Positions 35,584 through 46,332 are shown, counted from the first letter of the stretch. The stretch is DNA of 64,000 nt from Penicillium oxalicum (GCF_001723175.1 NC_064655.1:2046001-2110000), one strand, 5' to 3'. Notes: generated by a model not told the origin, from the letters alone. Numbers and translations: made by a program.

Positions 35584-36486
35584 TTGGGGTTGGAACTTGG
35601 TGAGGGGTGAACGGCCTCGAGCTTGTCGCCAGAATGGCCGGATTCTCCTTCAGCTATTGATGGTGGTTGACGAGTCGCCTTGGCTGGTGCATAGAGTGAT
35701 CGTACACCACCCCCGCATTTGTCCAGAGGGGAGTTTAATGACTCAGGTCTCCTGCGCGACCAGCTTTCCCATGGACCATCGAGCGCCCTAATCTGGGCAA
35801 TGGGTGTGTGCCTGAGGCAGTGAGATTGCCGCATGGCGCGACTGGCCCAACTCGTGTGAATTGCGATTCCGTCACTTCCCGGCGCAGACCATCAAATGGC
35901 GCATCCTTTTTTGCCCCTTGGTGGAGTCTTGACCGAAAAAGGATGTAAAAAACGGTAATTTACGGAACTCTCGGGAACTAGTGCCACGTGCATCAGTCTA
36001 AATAGGGTTAGACCACGTGCCTGGCAGTAGTGTGTGCACGTACCTGGGTGCCCGACTACTCGTAGATTGCAGAATTTATACGCAGTCAACAAGAGGAGAG
36101 TTCTCAATGCAAATGGACTTTTATCCAGAGTTACGTAGTCTATGTAACATGGAGTGGGAATTGCAAAAAGAAGGTACCTCTTAGTAGGAGCGAAGAGGAG
36201 TCCAGCACAAGGTCGGCCATCGATGCCGGTGTGTTTGACCTTTTCATCGTGATCACCGAGACCCTCAACAGAATCCCGACGGAGGCTCGGAAATCGGCAT
36301 TCTAATCTTTTGGCTCCAGTTCCAGCCCACAAGCTAATCACCCACTCTGCTCCACCATGTGACGGACGTTTGAGTTTTTAGACTGTACCGTACGTACTAC
36401 GTAGACTCAGCAGCAGCGTCGTCTCGCCTTTCGGACGACAGACCCTTCAAAGTTTGTGAATCAATGTAGCCCGCGCTGCAGTGATC
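35584..36486. promoter_or_regulatory. Divergent promoter region with two CACGTG boxes
   Basis: This 903-bp region lies between the P-loop gene and the DUF3431 gene. Two perfect CACGTG E-boxes lie at 35985-35990 and 36014-36019, with TAGGGTTAG at 36003-36011 between them. bHLH-type factors bind CACGTG in fungi; use here is inference. The open frames in this stretch have no support. Confidence 0.5.
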
Positions 36487-37638
36487 ATGCCGCGCAAAGT
36501 GCAAAGATCGCTGACCCAAGTGGTCTTCTTCTTCATCATCTTGGTCCTTCTCCTCTACCTGAACAGACCCTCGGGCATTCCTCCGACCTTCGCGTGGACC
36601 AAAATCCGCTACCAAACCACCGCATCCTCCCTCCCTCCGGTGCGCGGAAAATGTCCTCAACTCGCCAAAAGCAAAAAGCCCGCCTTGATCGTGTCACATG
36701 TCGACGCAGATGGTGACACCTCCTGGCTCACATCGCTCCAAGATCGCTATCATCTCTGTCTGTACGACGTGGACGGCCCCCGCAAGAACGAGAAATCTTC
36801 GGAGAATCTTCAAGTTCCCGCTAACCGCGGCCACGAGGCAATGGCCTATTTGACGTTTTTGATCGACAATTACGAGAACATTCCCGCCGCAGGTGCGGTG
36901 TTTGTACATGGCTCACGCTGGGCGTGGCATAATGATGCGCCGGATTACGATAATAGGGCGCTACTGGCGGCGTTGAACATTGACCGTGCGCTGGAGGCAG
37001 GTGCGGGATATCACAATCTGCGTTGTGACTGGAGTACAAGTACTTGTCTCGCCTCTGCGCCGGCGCAGGGCTCTCTGGAAATGAAACTCCAGTCGGTCAC
37101 ATCGCCGTGGAGTGCGCGAGCCGCCTCTGACGTGGGCTTGCCGCGGGCGTTGGCGGCGATCTTTAGCGGCGGAGTCACTGGGATGGATGCGACTTCGTTG
37201 ACGGGGAGGACGCAGCTCGGACGCACAGAGAAGGTGCGTGCTCAGTGCTGTGCACAGTTTGTCGTTTCGAGGGAACGCATGTGGCAGCACACGCGCGACG
37301 AGTACATTGCGCTGAGGCAGTGGCTACTCGATGGCAGCAGCAACGGTGATGGTGGGAGGATGCGGTCGAGAAACGACCCGGCGGCCCCATCGGACGATAA
37401 AGTTGCTGGACGAATTCTCTCGTATATGTGGCATATCCTGTTTGCAAAGCTCGATGAGAAGGGGATGGTGGATTTGGAACGTCTAAATCGGGATGCCTGT
37501 CCCAGTGCCAAGGAATGCTACTGTCGCTTATATGGCCGCTGTGATTTGAGATGTCCAAATCCCGAGTCATGTTTCGGCCAGTACCGAGTACCGAAGAACT
37601 TCAAGCTCCCCGATGACTGGGCAGCCACGCATCAATAA
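36487..37638 (+). CDS. DUF3431-family type II membrane protein
   Basis: This single-exon gene encodes 383 residues. A single hydrophobic span (VVFFFIILVLLLYL, about residues 12-25) with a basic N-terminus suggests a type II membrane anchor. The remainder is the DUF3431 fold common in filamentous fungi: LIVSHVDADGDTSWL, then PANRGHEAMAYLTFLIDNYENIPA, then VFVHGSRWAWHNDAPDYDNRALL. The C-terminal half has many cysteines (CPSAKECYCRLYGRCDLRCPNPESC), suggesting lumenal disulphides. The family is often compared to glycosyltransferase-like or secretory-pathway proteins but has no proven function. An upstream in-frame GTG exists; the ATG at 36487 is used. Confidence 0.85.
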   Translation: MPRKVQRSLTQVVFFFIILVLLLYLNRPSGIPPTFAWTKIRYQTTASSLPPVRGKCPQLAKSKKPALIVSHVDADGDTSWLTSLQDRYHLCLYDVDGPRKNEKSSENLQVPANRGHEAMAYLTFLIDNYENIPAAGAVFVHGSRWAWHNDAPDYDNRALLAALNIDRALEAGAGYHNLRCDWSTSTCLASAPAQGSLEMKLQSVTSPWSARAASDVGLPRALAAIFSGGVTGMDATSLTGRTQLGRTEKVRAQCCAQFVVSRERMWQHTRDEYIALRQWLLDGSSNGDGGRMRSRNDPAAPSDDKVAGRILSYMWHILFAKLDEKGMVDLERLNRDACPSAKECYCRLYGRCDLRCPNPESCFGQYRVPKNFKLPDDWAATHQ

Positions 37639-37824
37639 CTGGAGTCGGGGGGAGTCGCTGATGATCTCCGGACCAAATCATCTAGTACTGGAGTGCATAC
37701 GCCCGGAGCTTGCTGGCATAGCGACTTTTATGAATCGTTTGTTTCTAATTCCAAAGAAAAGGCATTCATGCTACAATATACACAATTTCGACCCAAAAAA
37801 AACACAAAAAGGCCGTCAGTTACC
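37639..37824. other. Short convergent intergenic region
   Basis: These 186 bp separate the DUF3431 and thiolase 3' ends. An A-run lies at about 37793-37803. Nothing else is seen. Confidence 0.45.
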
Positions 37825-39295
37825 TCAGAATCGCGCAAGAACCCGGTCCTGGGCGTCCGCAACAGCCCAGTCACTGCTGTGCTGCTTGCTGACCACCGAC
37901 TTCGCCTGCTCGGCCGTGAAACCACGAGCCTCTACCGCAGGGTTATAGCCCAGACCGTTTACCTTGCCCACCACGTCAGAAGGCACGGCCTCGGCGACCT
38001 TGCCATCAGCACGCTTGTAGACTGTGACGACAACAGCACCGCCCAAGCCCAGGTTGTGCTGCAGAGCAACATCAGTGCCTTTTATCAGACGGTTGTTCGC
38101 CCAGCCGCGCAGGTGCCACACCAACTCAGCACACTGAGCGATGCCGGTCGCGCCAAGGGGATGACCCTTGGAGATCAACCCCCCGGACGGGTTGATGACC
38201 ATCTTGCCACCGTAGGTGATGTCACCACGACGGACCATCTCGTGGGCCTTGCCGGGCTCGCACAGTTCCAGAGCATCGATAGTGATCATCTCGTTTGCTG
38301 AGAAGCAGTCGTGCAATTCGCACACCTTGACGTCCTTGATATTGATGCCAGCCTCTGCCGCAGCGGTACGAGCTGCATGTCGGGTCATGCCAAAGCCCAT
38401 CAAGTCGATCGAGCTTTTGCTGTAAACCGAGTCACTATCAGTCGCGAGACACTGACCGGCGATTTGAATGGCTTGAGCCTTCAAGTGAGGGCGGGCGTCG
38501 AGGAAGTCTTGCGAGACAACGACAGCGGCGGCACCACCGTCGGAGGTGGGGCAGCATTGCAACTTTGTCAAGGGCTCGTGAATCATGGGGGCCTTCATGA
38601 TTTGCTCCAAGGTATATTCGTCCTGGAATTGCGAGTAAGGGTTGCGTTTGGAGTGTTCATGGTTAATGCGCGCGATCTCGGCAAAGTCCTCGTTTGTGGC
38701 ACCGTATCTGAGGCAAGACGAGTTTGTATCAGTACAACAGTATCACGGAACCCCCCCCCCCCCCCCAAAAAACAGCCGACGCAGGTAGAGGACTGACGCA
38801 CTTTTCTTTGTATTCCCGGCCGGCATTACCAAACATCTGAGCGGCTCCGGGGGCGTTGGTGACACCACGAGTCTCGGCCATCATCGTACCGAACAAACCT
38901 GTCGGGTTGGCCCGATCATTGTACATTGATTGCAAGCTTCCTGGATTCATCTTCTCAAAGCCCACCACGAGCACACAGTCGGCCGCACCATGCGAGACCA
39001 TTGTGCGCGCCATGGCTAGCCCCGTGCTACCCGTAGAGCAGTTGTTGTTCACATTGTAAATGGGGATGTTGGTCAAGCCAAACTGGTAGAAGACGCGTTG
39101 ACCGCAGGTACTGTCACCGTACACATAGCAGGCCACGCCCTGGTCCACATCATCATAGGTGATTTTCGCGTCAAGCATCGCCTTGATGCCGGCCTCGTAT
39201 CCGAGCTCATTGTAGTCGACCTTGCCGCGAGGTTTGATGAACTTGGTCATACCCACGCCCAGGACATAGGCGGGACTTGTCTGCTTCTTGACCAT
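37825..39295 (-). CDS. SCP-x type thiolase without SCP2 domain, two exons
   Basis: This is a thiolase of the sterol-carrier-protein-x kind, acting on branched or sterol-side-chain 3-ketoacyl-CoAs, usually in peroxisomes. Exons 38802-39295 and 37825-38707 give 458 residues. The nucleophilic Cys lies at residue 86 in NNNCSTGSTGLAMAR. The C-terminal active-site blocks are CELHDCFSANEM and GGLISKGHPLGATGIAQ. The family's C-terminal SCP2 lipid-transfer domain is absent: the protein ends about 60 residues after the last catalytic block. The last three residues are ARF, which is not a canonical PTS1 but close to one, so peroxisomal location is likely but not proven. The 94-nt intron holds a 16-base poly-C run (plus strand). 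A TATATA motif lies about 110 bp upstream of the start. Confidence 0.9.
38751..38766. repeat. 16-base poly-C run inside the thiolase intron
   Basis: An uninterrupted run of 16 C (G on the coding strand) lies inside the 94-nt intron of the thiolase gene, bounded by ordinary splice signals. Its length is probably variable among strains. Confidence 0.85.
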
Positions 39296-40327
39296 GTTGT
39301 TGATTTGACGATGGATGATTGAAACGGGAGGAAAGAGAAGTCTTTGAGGTCAGGTGGGGGGACCTTTGCTCAAAGAATCGAACGGATTGGGTCTCAGGAG
39401 CCTATATATCCACGTCTTCAGAAGAGGTCCATTTCATGTCAGGGTGGGGGGGAAAAGTCCAAGCAATGTGGAGTTTTGCGGGGGAGAACCGAGGTCCCGA
39501 GGAAGACCGTCCCGAGGGGGCTGAAACGATTCCGCTTCTCTGTGTTGCACAATCGCTGTGCATAAGGATAAGCATATTCCAGGTGATCGTCATCTCGTGT
39601 CGATAGTATTGACATGGACCTTTGTGAGTGAACCATATCGATCAAGCACAAGTATGGGCGTGTGTCTGAGGCTGGGAATGAATTGATCCGCCGCGATACC
39701 GACCGGAATTCACGTGTCAGTAGTCGAATCGTTGCTTTTTATGTCGATCTCTTGGACAAAATCCGCACTTCATAGCTCCTGTGATTGCATTTGCCGGTGA
39801 AAGTCGCACCCGTTGCTGATTCTAAGTCCCGCATTCCTTGTTTGGTTCGAAGATCTTTGAACATTCCTCCACGTACGGATTCCCATCCATTTTGCTGCTC
39901 TGGAATTCGCGAGTTTGACGATGCACACGTATTTCTGGCATCACGCGCCCGCGACCTAAGTATTGGAATAGCCCAAACTCAAAAAAAAAATCAGTAGTCA
40001 TGATTCATCAGAGCAGTGATCGCGGTGACTGGTATCCTTTCCACGATGGTCAAACAATTAGTGGAAAGTGCCACCTACATTGAAGGCATTCTCATGCTCT
40101 TCCAGGCGGTATGGTCATTTACATGAACGCTCAAGAGCATCGTTGGGGGACACCTTAGAGATACGGATGATATTGGGGCAAGTTATTTTGAAAAACTCAT
40201 TTTGCGCTCGCAACCCAGACGAGACTTGAAGCCTGCGACACGTCTTTCAGAGAGGATTCCGAACTTGTACTTGGCCAAACTTTACGGAGGGATTATTTGA
40301 CCCTGCAGCAACGACAATTGAGCGGAC

Positions 40328-40360
<33 letters not shown>

Positions 40361-42013
40361 ACTTTGATGGTTAATCCTGTCCCGTGAATCGCAAGCCCGC
40401 GAGTTTGTCAGCCATTGCACGGTCGGAGTACTGTCTTCCCACAGTATCGTCACAGAAAAGACTCGAAGGCGTGGAAACTTCGATGAAACAGATCGCTTCG
40501 ATGATATCCATGGATCATCAGTCTTGCCAAAAGATGACAAGCACGGCTCACAAAGCGAAGCTGTCGCCATGGCTCTGCGGTTGACTGCTCTTTTCGGTCC
40601 TGTGCTGTTGGTGCTTTGCAATCTGCAGCTTATTACTTAAGAAACCTTCTTGCGCTCCTCTCTGTTTGGCTGATTTGCGAGTGCACCATGAAAACCGGTT
40701 GCCGACGCGGCATGCGACCGAGCGAAAGTGTAGTACGGACTACGGAGTAGGTGCCTCATGTACGAACCTCTCGAGGCCCCTTCGTGGACTCGTCCGCATG
40801 ACGAGCGGCTCCCAGGGGAAGAGCTGTGAAGGGCAGTAGCCACGACCTCAGGCAGGAGTAAACGTGTATTCAAGGTGGATTTGCTCCCGCCTAGAAAGTC
40901 ATTTTTGGCAGTGTCCGATCGATCGCGTGCTCAGAGTGTACGCGCATTCCCCAAGCGGACGATCTGGGACAAGGTACAGTCGTGAGGTAGCAGTTGGTGT
41001 CGTGTTGAGATTTGGTGGGGTTCGCCCAGTCCAACCCAGCACGACGTCACTGGGTCTGGCCCTAAACCCGTTCGAGACCATCTGTTAAGCTCGGTCCACA
41101 TGCCATTGAAGCTCTTCTCCTCTTCTCCCTCATCTGCCCTCCTCCACTGGGTGATTGGGCCTCTTATAGCAAGAGAAATTAGGCATCGGATATCGAGTGG
41201 GCTGGAGTGAGAAACAGTCCACTGTTGCTGGATTCTGCAGTTGGGTGGGTCACGGAGCAGATCGGACCACTTGATGCGCCGAGTCAGACGCTAACGATCG
41301 GCTTTCCAGCTTCTTTTTCCATCAACCATCGATGACGCTCCCTGTGCGAAGGGAACAACCACCCCGGTAAATCGACCTCAATCGACTGAATTTCTTCTGG
41401 CTGGCACAGAAGATCCTCATCCGCGCTTGAGTTGGATTGTATGCTCTGAAGAAGAGCAGACAATTGCTTGGGCAAGACTGCTATTTGGTGGGCCCTCGCC
41501 ACAGGCCATTCCAAGCTATCTTCCGTAGCCGGCACCCGATCTCCCAAAGCCGAAAGCCTGGTGGACTCGCCTGCCCCAAGAGAGACCGAGAGTACCACCT
41601 CATTGAAGAGCCATTCACATACTGCACACCAGGCATTGTTTCAGTACCTGAGCGACATCTTATTCAAAGAGGAGTGGAAGCAGGGAATCTACAGATCTCA
41701 GATCTTCCCACCACTTTGGTAGATGGTGGATTGTGGGACGCCGAACAGTCTGCTCCGATTGCTTCGTGAGAGGCTGCTTTGCGTTTCATTAGGGCCCCCC
41801 TTCTACCAGAATTGCAGTCGTATCGACAAGGGTTGATTGTGTGCGCTTCAAATAAAACTCTGGGCGCGAAATATACGGCGACGATTGAATACACCGTCTC
41901 GTGCACCGAACGTGGCTCTCCATTACTGTCACAGCAGGACGAGTTCACGACGGCAACCCTATCCAAGCACAATTCTTACTGTCCCGATACGTCCCATGGA
42001 AAATATATAAGGG
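39296..42013. other. Gene-poor 2.7 kb region with a 30-base poly-C run
   Basis: The stretch lies between the thiolase and mitochondrial carrier start codons, so both promoters are here. It holds the thiolase TATA-like element (39402-39409), a 30-base poly-C run (40330-40359) and a TATATAA at 42004-42010 next to the carrier start. A minus-strand open frame of 104 residues (41284-41598) might be the remnant of a gene, but I could not connect it to upstream exons or to any family. Confidence 0.45.
40330..40359. repeat. 30-base poly-C homopolymer
   Basis: A pure run of 30 C sits in non-coding DNA 1.0 kb upstream of the thiolase start. Such runs are unusually long for a fungal genome and are prone to slippage in cells and in sequencing. 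Confidence 0.9.
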
Positions 42014-43495
42014 ATGACTGTTGGCAAACGCACTGAACATGCTCCTTTTCCTCCAACTCCCAACTCCACACCCCCGATCATACCAACCAGCGACGCCTGG
42101 ATCATGGATGAATCAACTCGCAACAAGCTTTTCAAGAAGTACAAAACTCAGGTCGCCTCAGCCATCTCGACCGTCTGTGCAACTTTGGCGGTGGTGAGTT
42201 CATCTCAACCTTTGAAAAAGGATTAGAACCGCATGCCTGTGGGATTGATACTGAACCTTCTTCCCAACAGACTCCCCTTGAAAATGTCAAGACTCGCATG
42301 CAAACGTAAGTAGTCATTTACAATCTGCTTAACATTGTTTCTGGGAGAATAGGGCTGACATATGACACAGACATAATTTCAAGAACATTTTTCAATGTGC
42401 TCGATATCTTTGGCGAACCGAGGGACCCCGTGGCTATGTAGCTGGTAAGTCTCAACACAGTCTTTTCATCTCACATTTCGAGATGCTCCGCGTGATGGAT
42501 TATAAAATGTTCCGTGATGACGATGATGCCTATTTGGCGCATGCATGCCATAAGTGAACAGCAAGTGCTAATGCAGATCATGCTTTAGGTGCACTTCCTC
42601 CGCTAGCAAGTGTAACCGCAGTGCGTGTCTTGAACTTCACCTCCTACAATTATGCAAAGGAGGGCATCGCAGATGTCGTCAAGCGAGTTACAGGCACATC
42701 TCCCTTGGCCGTCTCTGAAAATTCGCCACGGGGCCCCACTGTGGCCGGGATTTTGACTTATTCTCTTGCTGGTGGCTTTGCCGGACTGGTGGCAGCTCCG
42801 ATCGCTTGTAAGATCGCCTCTTTGACCTGCCTGTGTCAACCTTTCCTTTGTTTCATCTCTGACATCCCATGTAGGCCCCTTTGAGCTTGCCAAGAATGTG
42901 GTCCAGACCTCAGTTCTGGTGTCCAACCGAGCCCTGGCAGCGCCTGGTGCGGCCCATGACCCGTCTCTCCGGAGCAAGCCGCGTATTGGCACAGTTGAAG
43001 CCGCCAAGCAGATCATCAAGCGGCACGGCTTCCGTGGTCTGTACACCGGCTTCCACCTTCATGCTCTGCGTGACACTGTGGGTACAGCTATGTACTTTGG
43101 TATCTATGAGACCGTGAAGCAGGTAGCTGCCAAAGAGATGGGGACTGATCAGTCCCCTCTGGGTGCGCCCGCGATCGCTGGGGCCATCTGCAGCACTCTT
43201 CCTTGGTTCTGCGTATGTTTCCCCTCCCTTGAGAAAGCCAAATAAACATCCAGTGAGAGAAAACTGACGGAGATGCTCGTCATTTCAGACCTACCCCCTG
43301 GATACCCGAAAGACCCGAGCACAGAGTGTGCTGCTTGGCAAGACCAAGGAGATTGGTGAGGCTTCGGTGGCGGTTGCCAAGTCCAGCACGTACAAGGGCA
43401 TCTCCATCATCCTGGTCCGGACCGGAGTCAATAACATGATCCTTCTCAGTCTCTTTGAGTATATTAAGGCTCGAATTGATGAGCTACCGAACTAG
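42014..43495 (+). CDS. Mitochondrial carrier family (SLC25) protein, six exons
   Basis: This is an inner-membrane transporter with three repeated modules. Exons are 42014-42193, 42271-42305, 42371-42444, 42589-42807, 42875-43212 and 43289-43495, giving 350 residues; phases agree throughout. The three signature motifs are TPLENVKTR (module 1), CPFELAKNVVQ (module 2) and TYPLDTRKTRAQ (module 3), each PxD/ExxK/R-like. The substrate cannot be read from the sequence. A TATATAA ends only 3 bp before the first ATG, so the in-frame ATG at 42104 (MDESTRNK, good -3 A and +4 G context), giving 320 residues, is a serious alternative start. Introns are GT-AG. The gene marks the left border of the accessory island. 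Confidence 0.9.
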
Positions 43496-43943
43496 AGGTC
43501 ATGCTGGAAGGTCCCTGCAACGACTGGGACGGTGGAGAATTGATCAGCTGGCCCCGTCCAAAAAGCGGCTGATCTACCCTTGCATTCATTGGACTTGGTG
43601 TCCAGCGGTCGGTGTTTCGTTTTGTCCAAGTACATACCTTTCTGGATGAGCCGTGAATGCTCATCAAAAAATACGAGAATGAGAATAAGCTTTTACGTAT
43701 TTCACCAAGAATTGGAGGTAGTGGTAGATTAAGTCATCAGTTTCAGATGGCAAGAATGTACTCTCCATTGGCATAGTGTTTTCCAAGGGAGCTACCCATC
43801 CATCAGTAGTGACCACTTTTGCGTTACCAGGTCACGCGAAGGATGTCAGGAGTCGACAAACAAAGCAAAAAGACAGCCAGCAATAACATACAACAGCCAG
43901 GATTCGCATGTGGTCACCCACCATACTACTAAGTGGCCGGCGT
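43496..43943. other. 3' flank of the carrier gene; left edge of accessory island
   Basis: These 448 bp hold the carrier 3' UTR and sequence leading into the degenerate paralogue. No gene is supported. Confidence 0.4.
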
Positions 43944-44306
43944 GTGGCGTGGACCACGACATGGTCGTCTTATTCAGGCCAGGTACAACAAGTCTGGCGT
44001 ATTGAAGGTTAGGGTTTCGAAACCTTCTTCTTTCGAGCAAAGAGATCACGCACCTTGGACGCTTTTCCTGCGCTATCATGTCTGCAGCCCTGCTTTGGAC
44101 AAAATGATGAATTTGCCGATGACGAGGAGGTATCTGAGGCTAGTGCGTCTCTACAGGAATCCGAGTATGTCCCCCGAGAAGCCGAGTGCCGCGAATCTGC
44201 CCAAGAACTCGAGCCCGTTCCCAGGCGTACCCTAGATCTTCTCGAATCGGACAAGGAAAACCAACCCCATGGTTCCCCTGGCCCCCTTGGTAGTGATGAT
44301 GACTGA
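43944..44306 (+). pseudogene. Frameshifted partial copy of the 46730-47918 gene (exon 2 region)
   Basis: The translation aligns with exon 2 of the gene at 46730-47918: GPRHGRLIQARYNKSGVLK matches GSRHGRIVQAKSSKSGILK, and APWTLFLRYHV matches APWGLFLRYHV. Right after the shared CATGTCTGC the copy has one base fewer over the next 33 aligned bases, which moves the frame. The shifted frame (44055-44306) then continues the alignment through an acidic stretch to KENQPHGSPG, matching KENISPG, and ends at nearly the same place. The nucleotides just after the stop (TAAGCTAAC) also match, so it is a DNA-level duplicate. The first exon is missing. I recognise no domain. Confidence 0.7.
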
Positions 44307-44599
44307 TAAGCTAACAACTCCCAAGGCATTCCGTCTTGACAGCGTGGTCCACGATCGCAGATTGGCAGAGACAGCTCGTGCATCGACCGCTTTCCTCTCA
44401 CCCACCAACGTTGATACTCTAGATAGGCTTCTGTCCGGGAATGGCTAGCATGATAGAGAGCTATCGTCCTTTTCAGAGAAACCTGGAGATAACTTTTCCT
44501 CTCGCTACACCCGTAATAATAACAAAATATCTATATTACCTTCTGATAGCGCTTCTAACCTAGCACTCCTATAATCTCTAGCGGAAAATAAAAAAGAAG

Positions 44600-45735
44600 A
44601 GAAGCGGAAGAGATTATTCTTTAGTGCGAGATTAACTTCCCTAGGAAGCTAGGTCGTATATCGACAGAGACTAAGCTATAGGTCCCGGATGAGAAGCCCG
44701 AAGAGTCCGAAGTCTTATCTGTGAAGGAAGAGAAGGTATACGAGACGAATACTAGTAGGGTTATTGACCGGATTCACGACGACTACGAGGAATACTTAGC
44801 ACAAGATCCGAATTGTAAAGAATCAAGCTCCACGATTACACTAAGCGCAGAAAATAAGACGCCTCGGTTGAACATTCTATCACGAACGGCCGTGTTTATT
44901 CAAGAGGAAAGCGGCGATACCGCCGTAGCTTCAGATCTATATGGTGGAAATGTAGGCCTTATTAGCCAGGATATTGAACGATTGGAGAAAGTCATTCTAT
45001 ATTGGCTTAGAGAACTGCTATGGAAGGTACACTTGTTATATCAATAAGATACCTCTTGACGCTATCGCTAACAGTTCTAGCAGAATTCAATACCTTCCAA
45101 GGAGCAAGTCAAGATTACATTTATCTTGAAGTCGTTCGACGACTCCTTGCCTCCTGTGGCTAATGCAGATCCATGAGTAGATGATCTCGTGAGTTTAAGG
45201 CGAGGATATGAAAACGCTAATCTCGATCTCTAACAGACTACATAAGTGCGATGACCGGGCCGGGTATTCACGCTAACAATAATTCTCGGCTCAACGCGAA
45301 TCGCATGCTCAGAACTAGAAAGGTGTTGGCCTACGTTGCCGAGCGTATCGACCCCCCGAATCCGGATGACCCTGAATCCAATCAGATGCCGCCAGAGGAG
45401 TACCTCGAGCTGTATTGCCAAAAAAACGGTAAGACCTGTTTCTTCGTCAATCCTAGAGTTCCTAGGTACTGACATCCGCGTTGTAGCTCTGCCCGCCTAA
45501 TATGACCCTTGCCACCATTCGAACGCATCTTTGGCGCACCTCCAGAGACATGATCCTCCCCTACAAGGCAAATGGCAAAATGCAGATTTGGCCCCAGCCT
45601 GGATTGATGGAATTTGACACTCATAGTGTGCCAACGGTCGAGGGCCACGTTCTTAATGGGGACCGTACAGCAGCTCCATCAAGCATTCACTCCATGACGG
45701 ATTCAGGGTCAGTTGCTGGCTCGGCTACTGCATAG
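44600..45735 (+). pseudogene. Decayed fragment resembling the C-terminus of WDR48/Bun107
   Basis: Several pieces translate as the C-terminal, non-WD40 part of fungal WDR48/UAF1-type proteins, which scaffold deubiquitinases: [20 protein letters not shown], then SKEQVKITFILKSFDDSLP, then [19 protein letters not shown], and YLELYCQKN joined to [18 protein letters not shown]. They connect through three intron-like gaps with GT-AG ends (45027-45080, 45189-45236, 45429-45486). An in-frame TGA at 45174-45176 interrupts the second piece, and no WD40 repeats lie upstream. Keeping the introns shows it is a genomic duplicate and not a retrocopy. Upstream sequence (44480-44660) is A/T-rich. Family assignment is from memory of the motifs and should be tested. 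Confidence 0.55.
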
Positions 45736-46104
45736 TCTTGTATTGCTAGACTTCTTAGCTTTGAATTGAGATTTGAAGCCCTTTTTGTCACCTTTCAGGA
45801 TCTCATGTAATGTGGCTTTGAAGATGGCTCAGGTACTGCGCGCCTTTTAGAACCTGGTGCCCTGGATTCGGACGGTTTGACTAATAATAGCTTTTCAGCT
45901 CATCTTCAGGTTAGTGCTCAATCAAGTATTTCGACCGATGTCCAGCCTAATATCTGGGTGCATTCAATGTTGGTTGTAATCAAGCAAGATGAGTCAGAGC
46001 ATACCTCAGGTATGCCGCAAAGCTTCATAAGTTGTAACATTGGTACTACCGAGAAAGACGCAGTGGCTATATATCCTTGTTTTGCTTCTCTTTCCCCTTA
46101 TCCT

Positions 46105-46332
46105 TCGACTTTGGATATCTCTTTGGACACCTCTTTGGACATTCATTTAGACATCTTTTTCGATAACTCTTTCAATATCTCTTTCGACACGTCTTACCCT
46201 TCTCTTTTCCCTTCTCTATTCCCTTATCCTTCGACTTTAAAAATCTCTTTGCATATCTGTTTAGACATCTTTTCCGACTCTTCTTATGAGTATTCTTCCG
46301 ATTCCGCTCTCGACTTCTCTTCTATTTTGTCT
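46105..46332. repeat. Degenerate 12-bp tandem repeat (tetrapeptide period)
   Basis: Nineteen consecutive 12-bp units can be drawn in one frame, the best being like ATCTCTTTGGAC and ATCTCTTTCGAC. Translated in the open frame they give a tetrapeptide period (ISLD, TSLD, IHLD, IFFD, NSFN, ISFD). A block CTTATCCTTCGACTTT occurs twice (near 46097 and 46224), suggesting a larger internal duplication. Later units are much more divergent. Confidence 0.75.

Noticed and set aside
40770..40860. Possible self-cleaving ribozyme-like hairpin (GGACGAGTCC with CACGAAG on the minus strand)
   Set aside because: It lacks the CUGAUGA and GAAA core elements of a hammerhead and shows no second stem; ordinary short palindrome.
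41284..41598. Minus-strand open frame of 104 residues possibly left over from a gene
   Set aside because: The upstream sequence gives no in-frame exon with sound splice sites, and I recognise no family.
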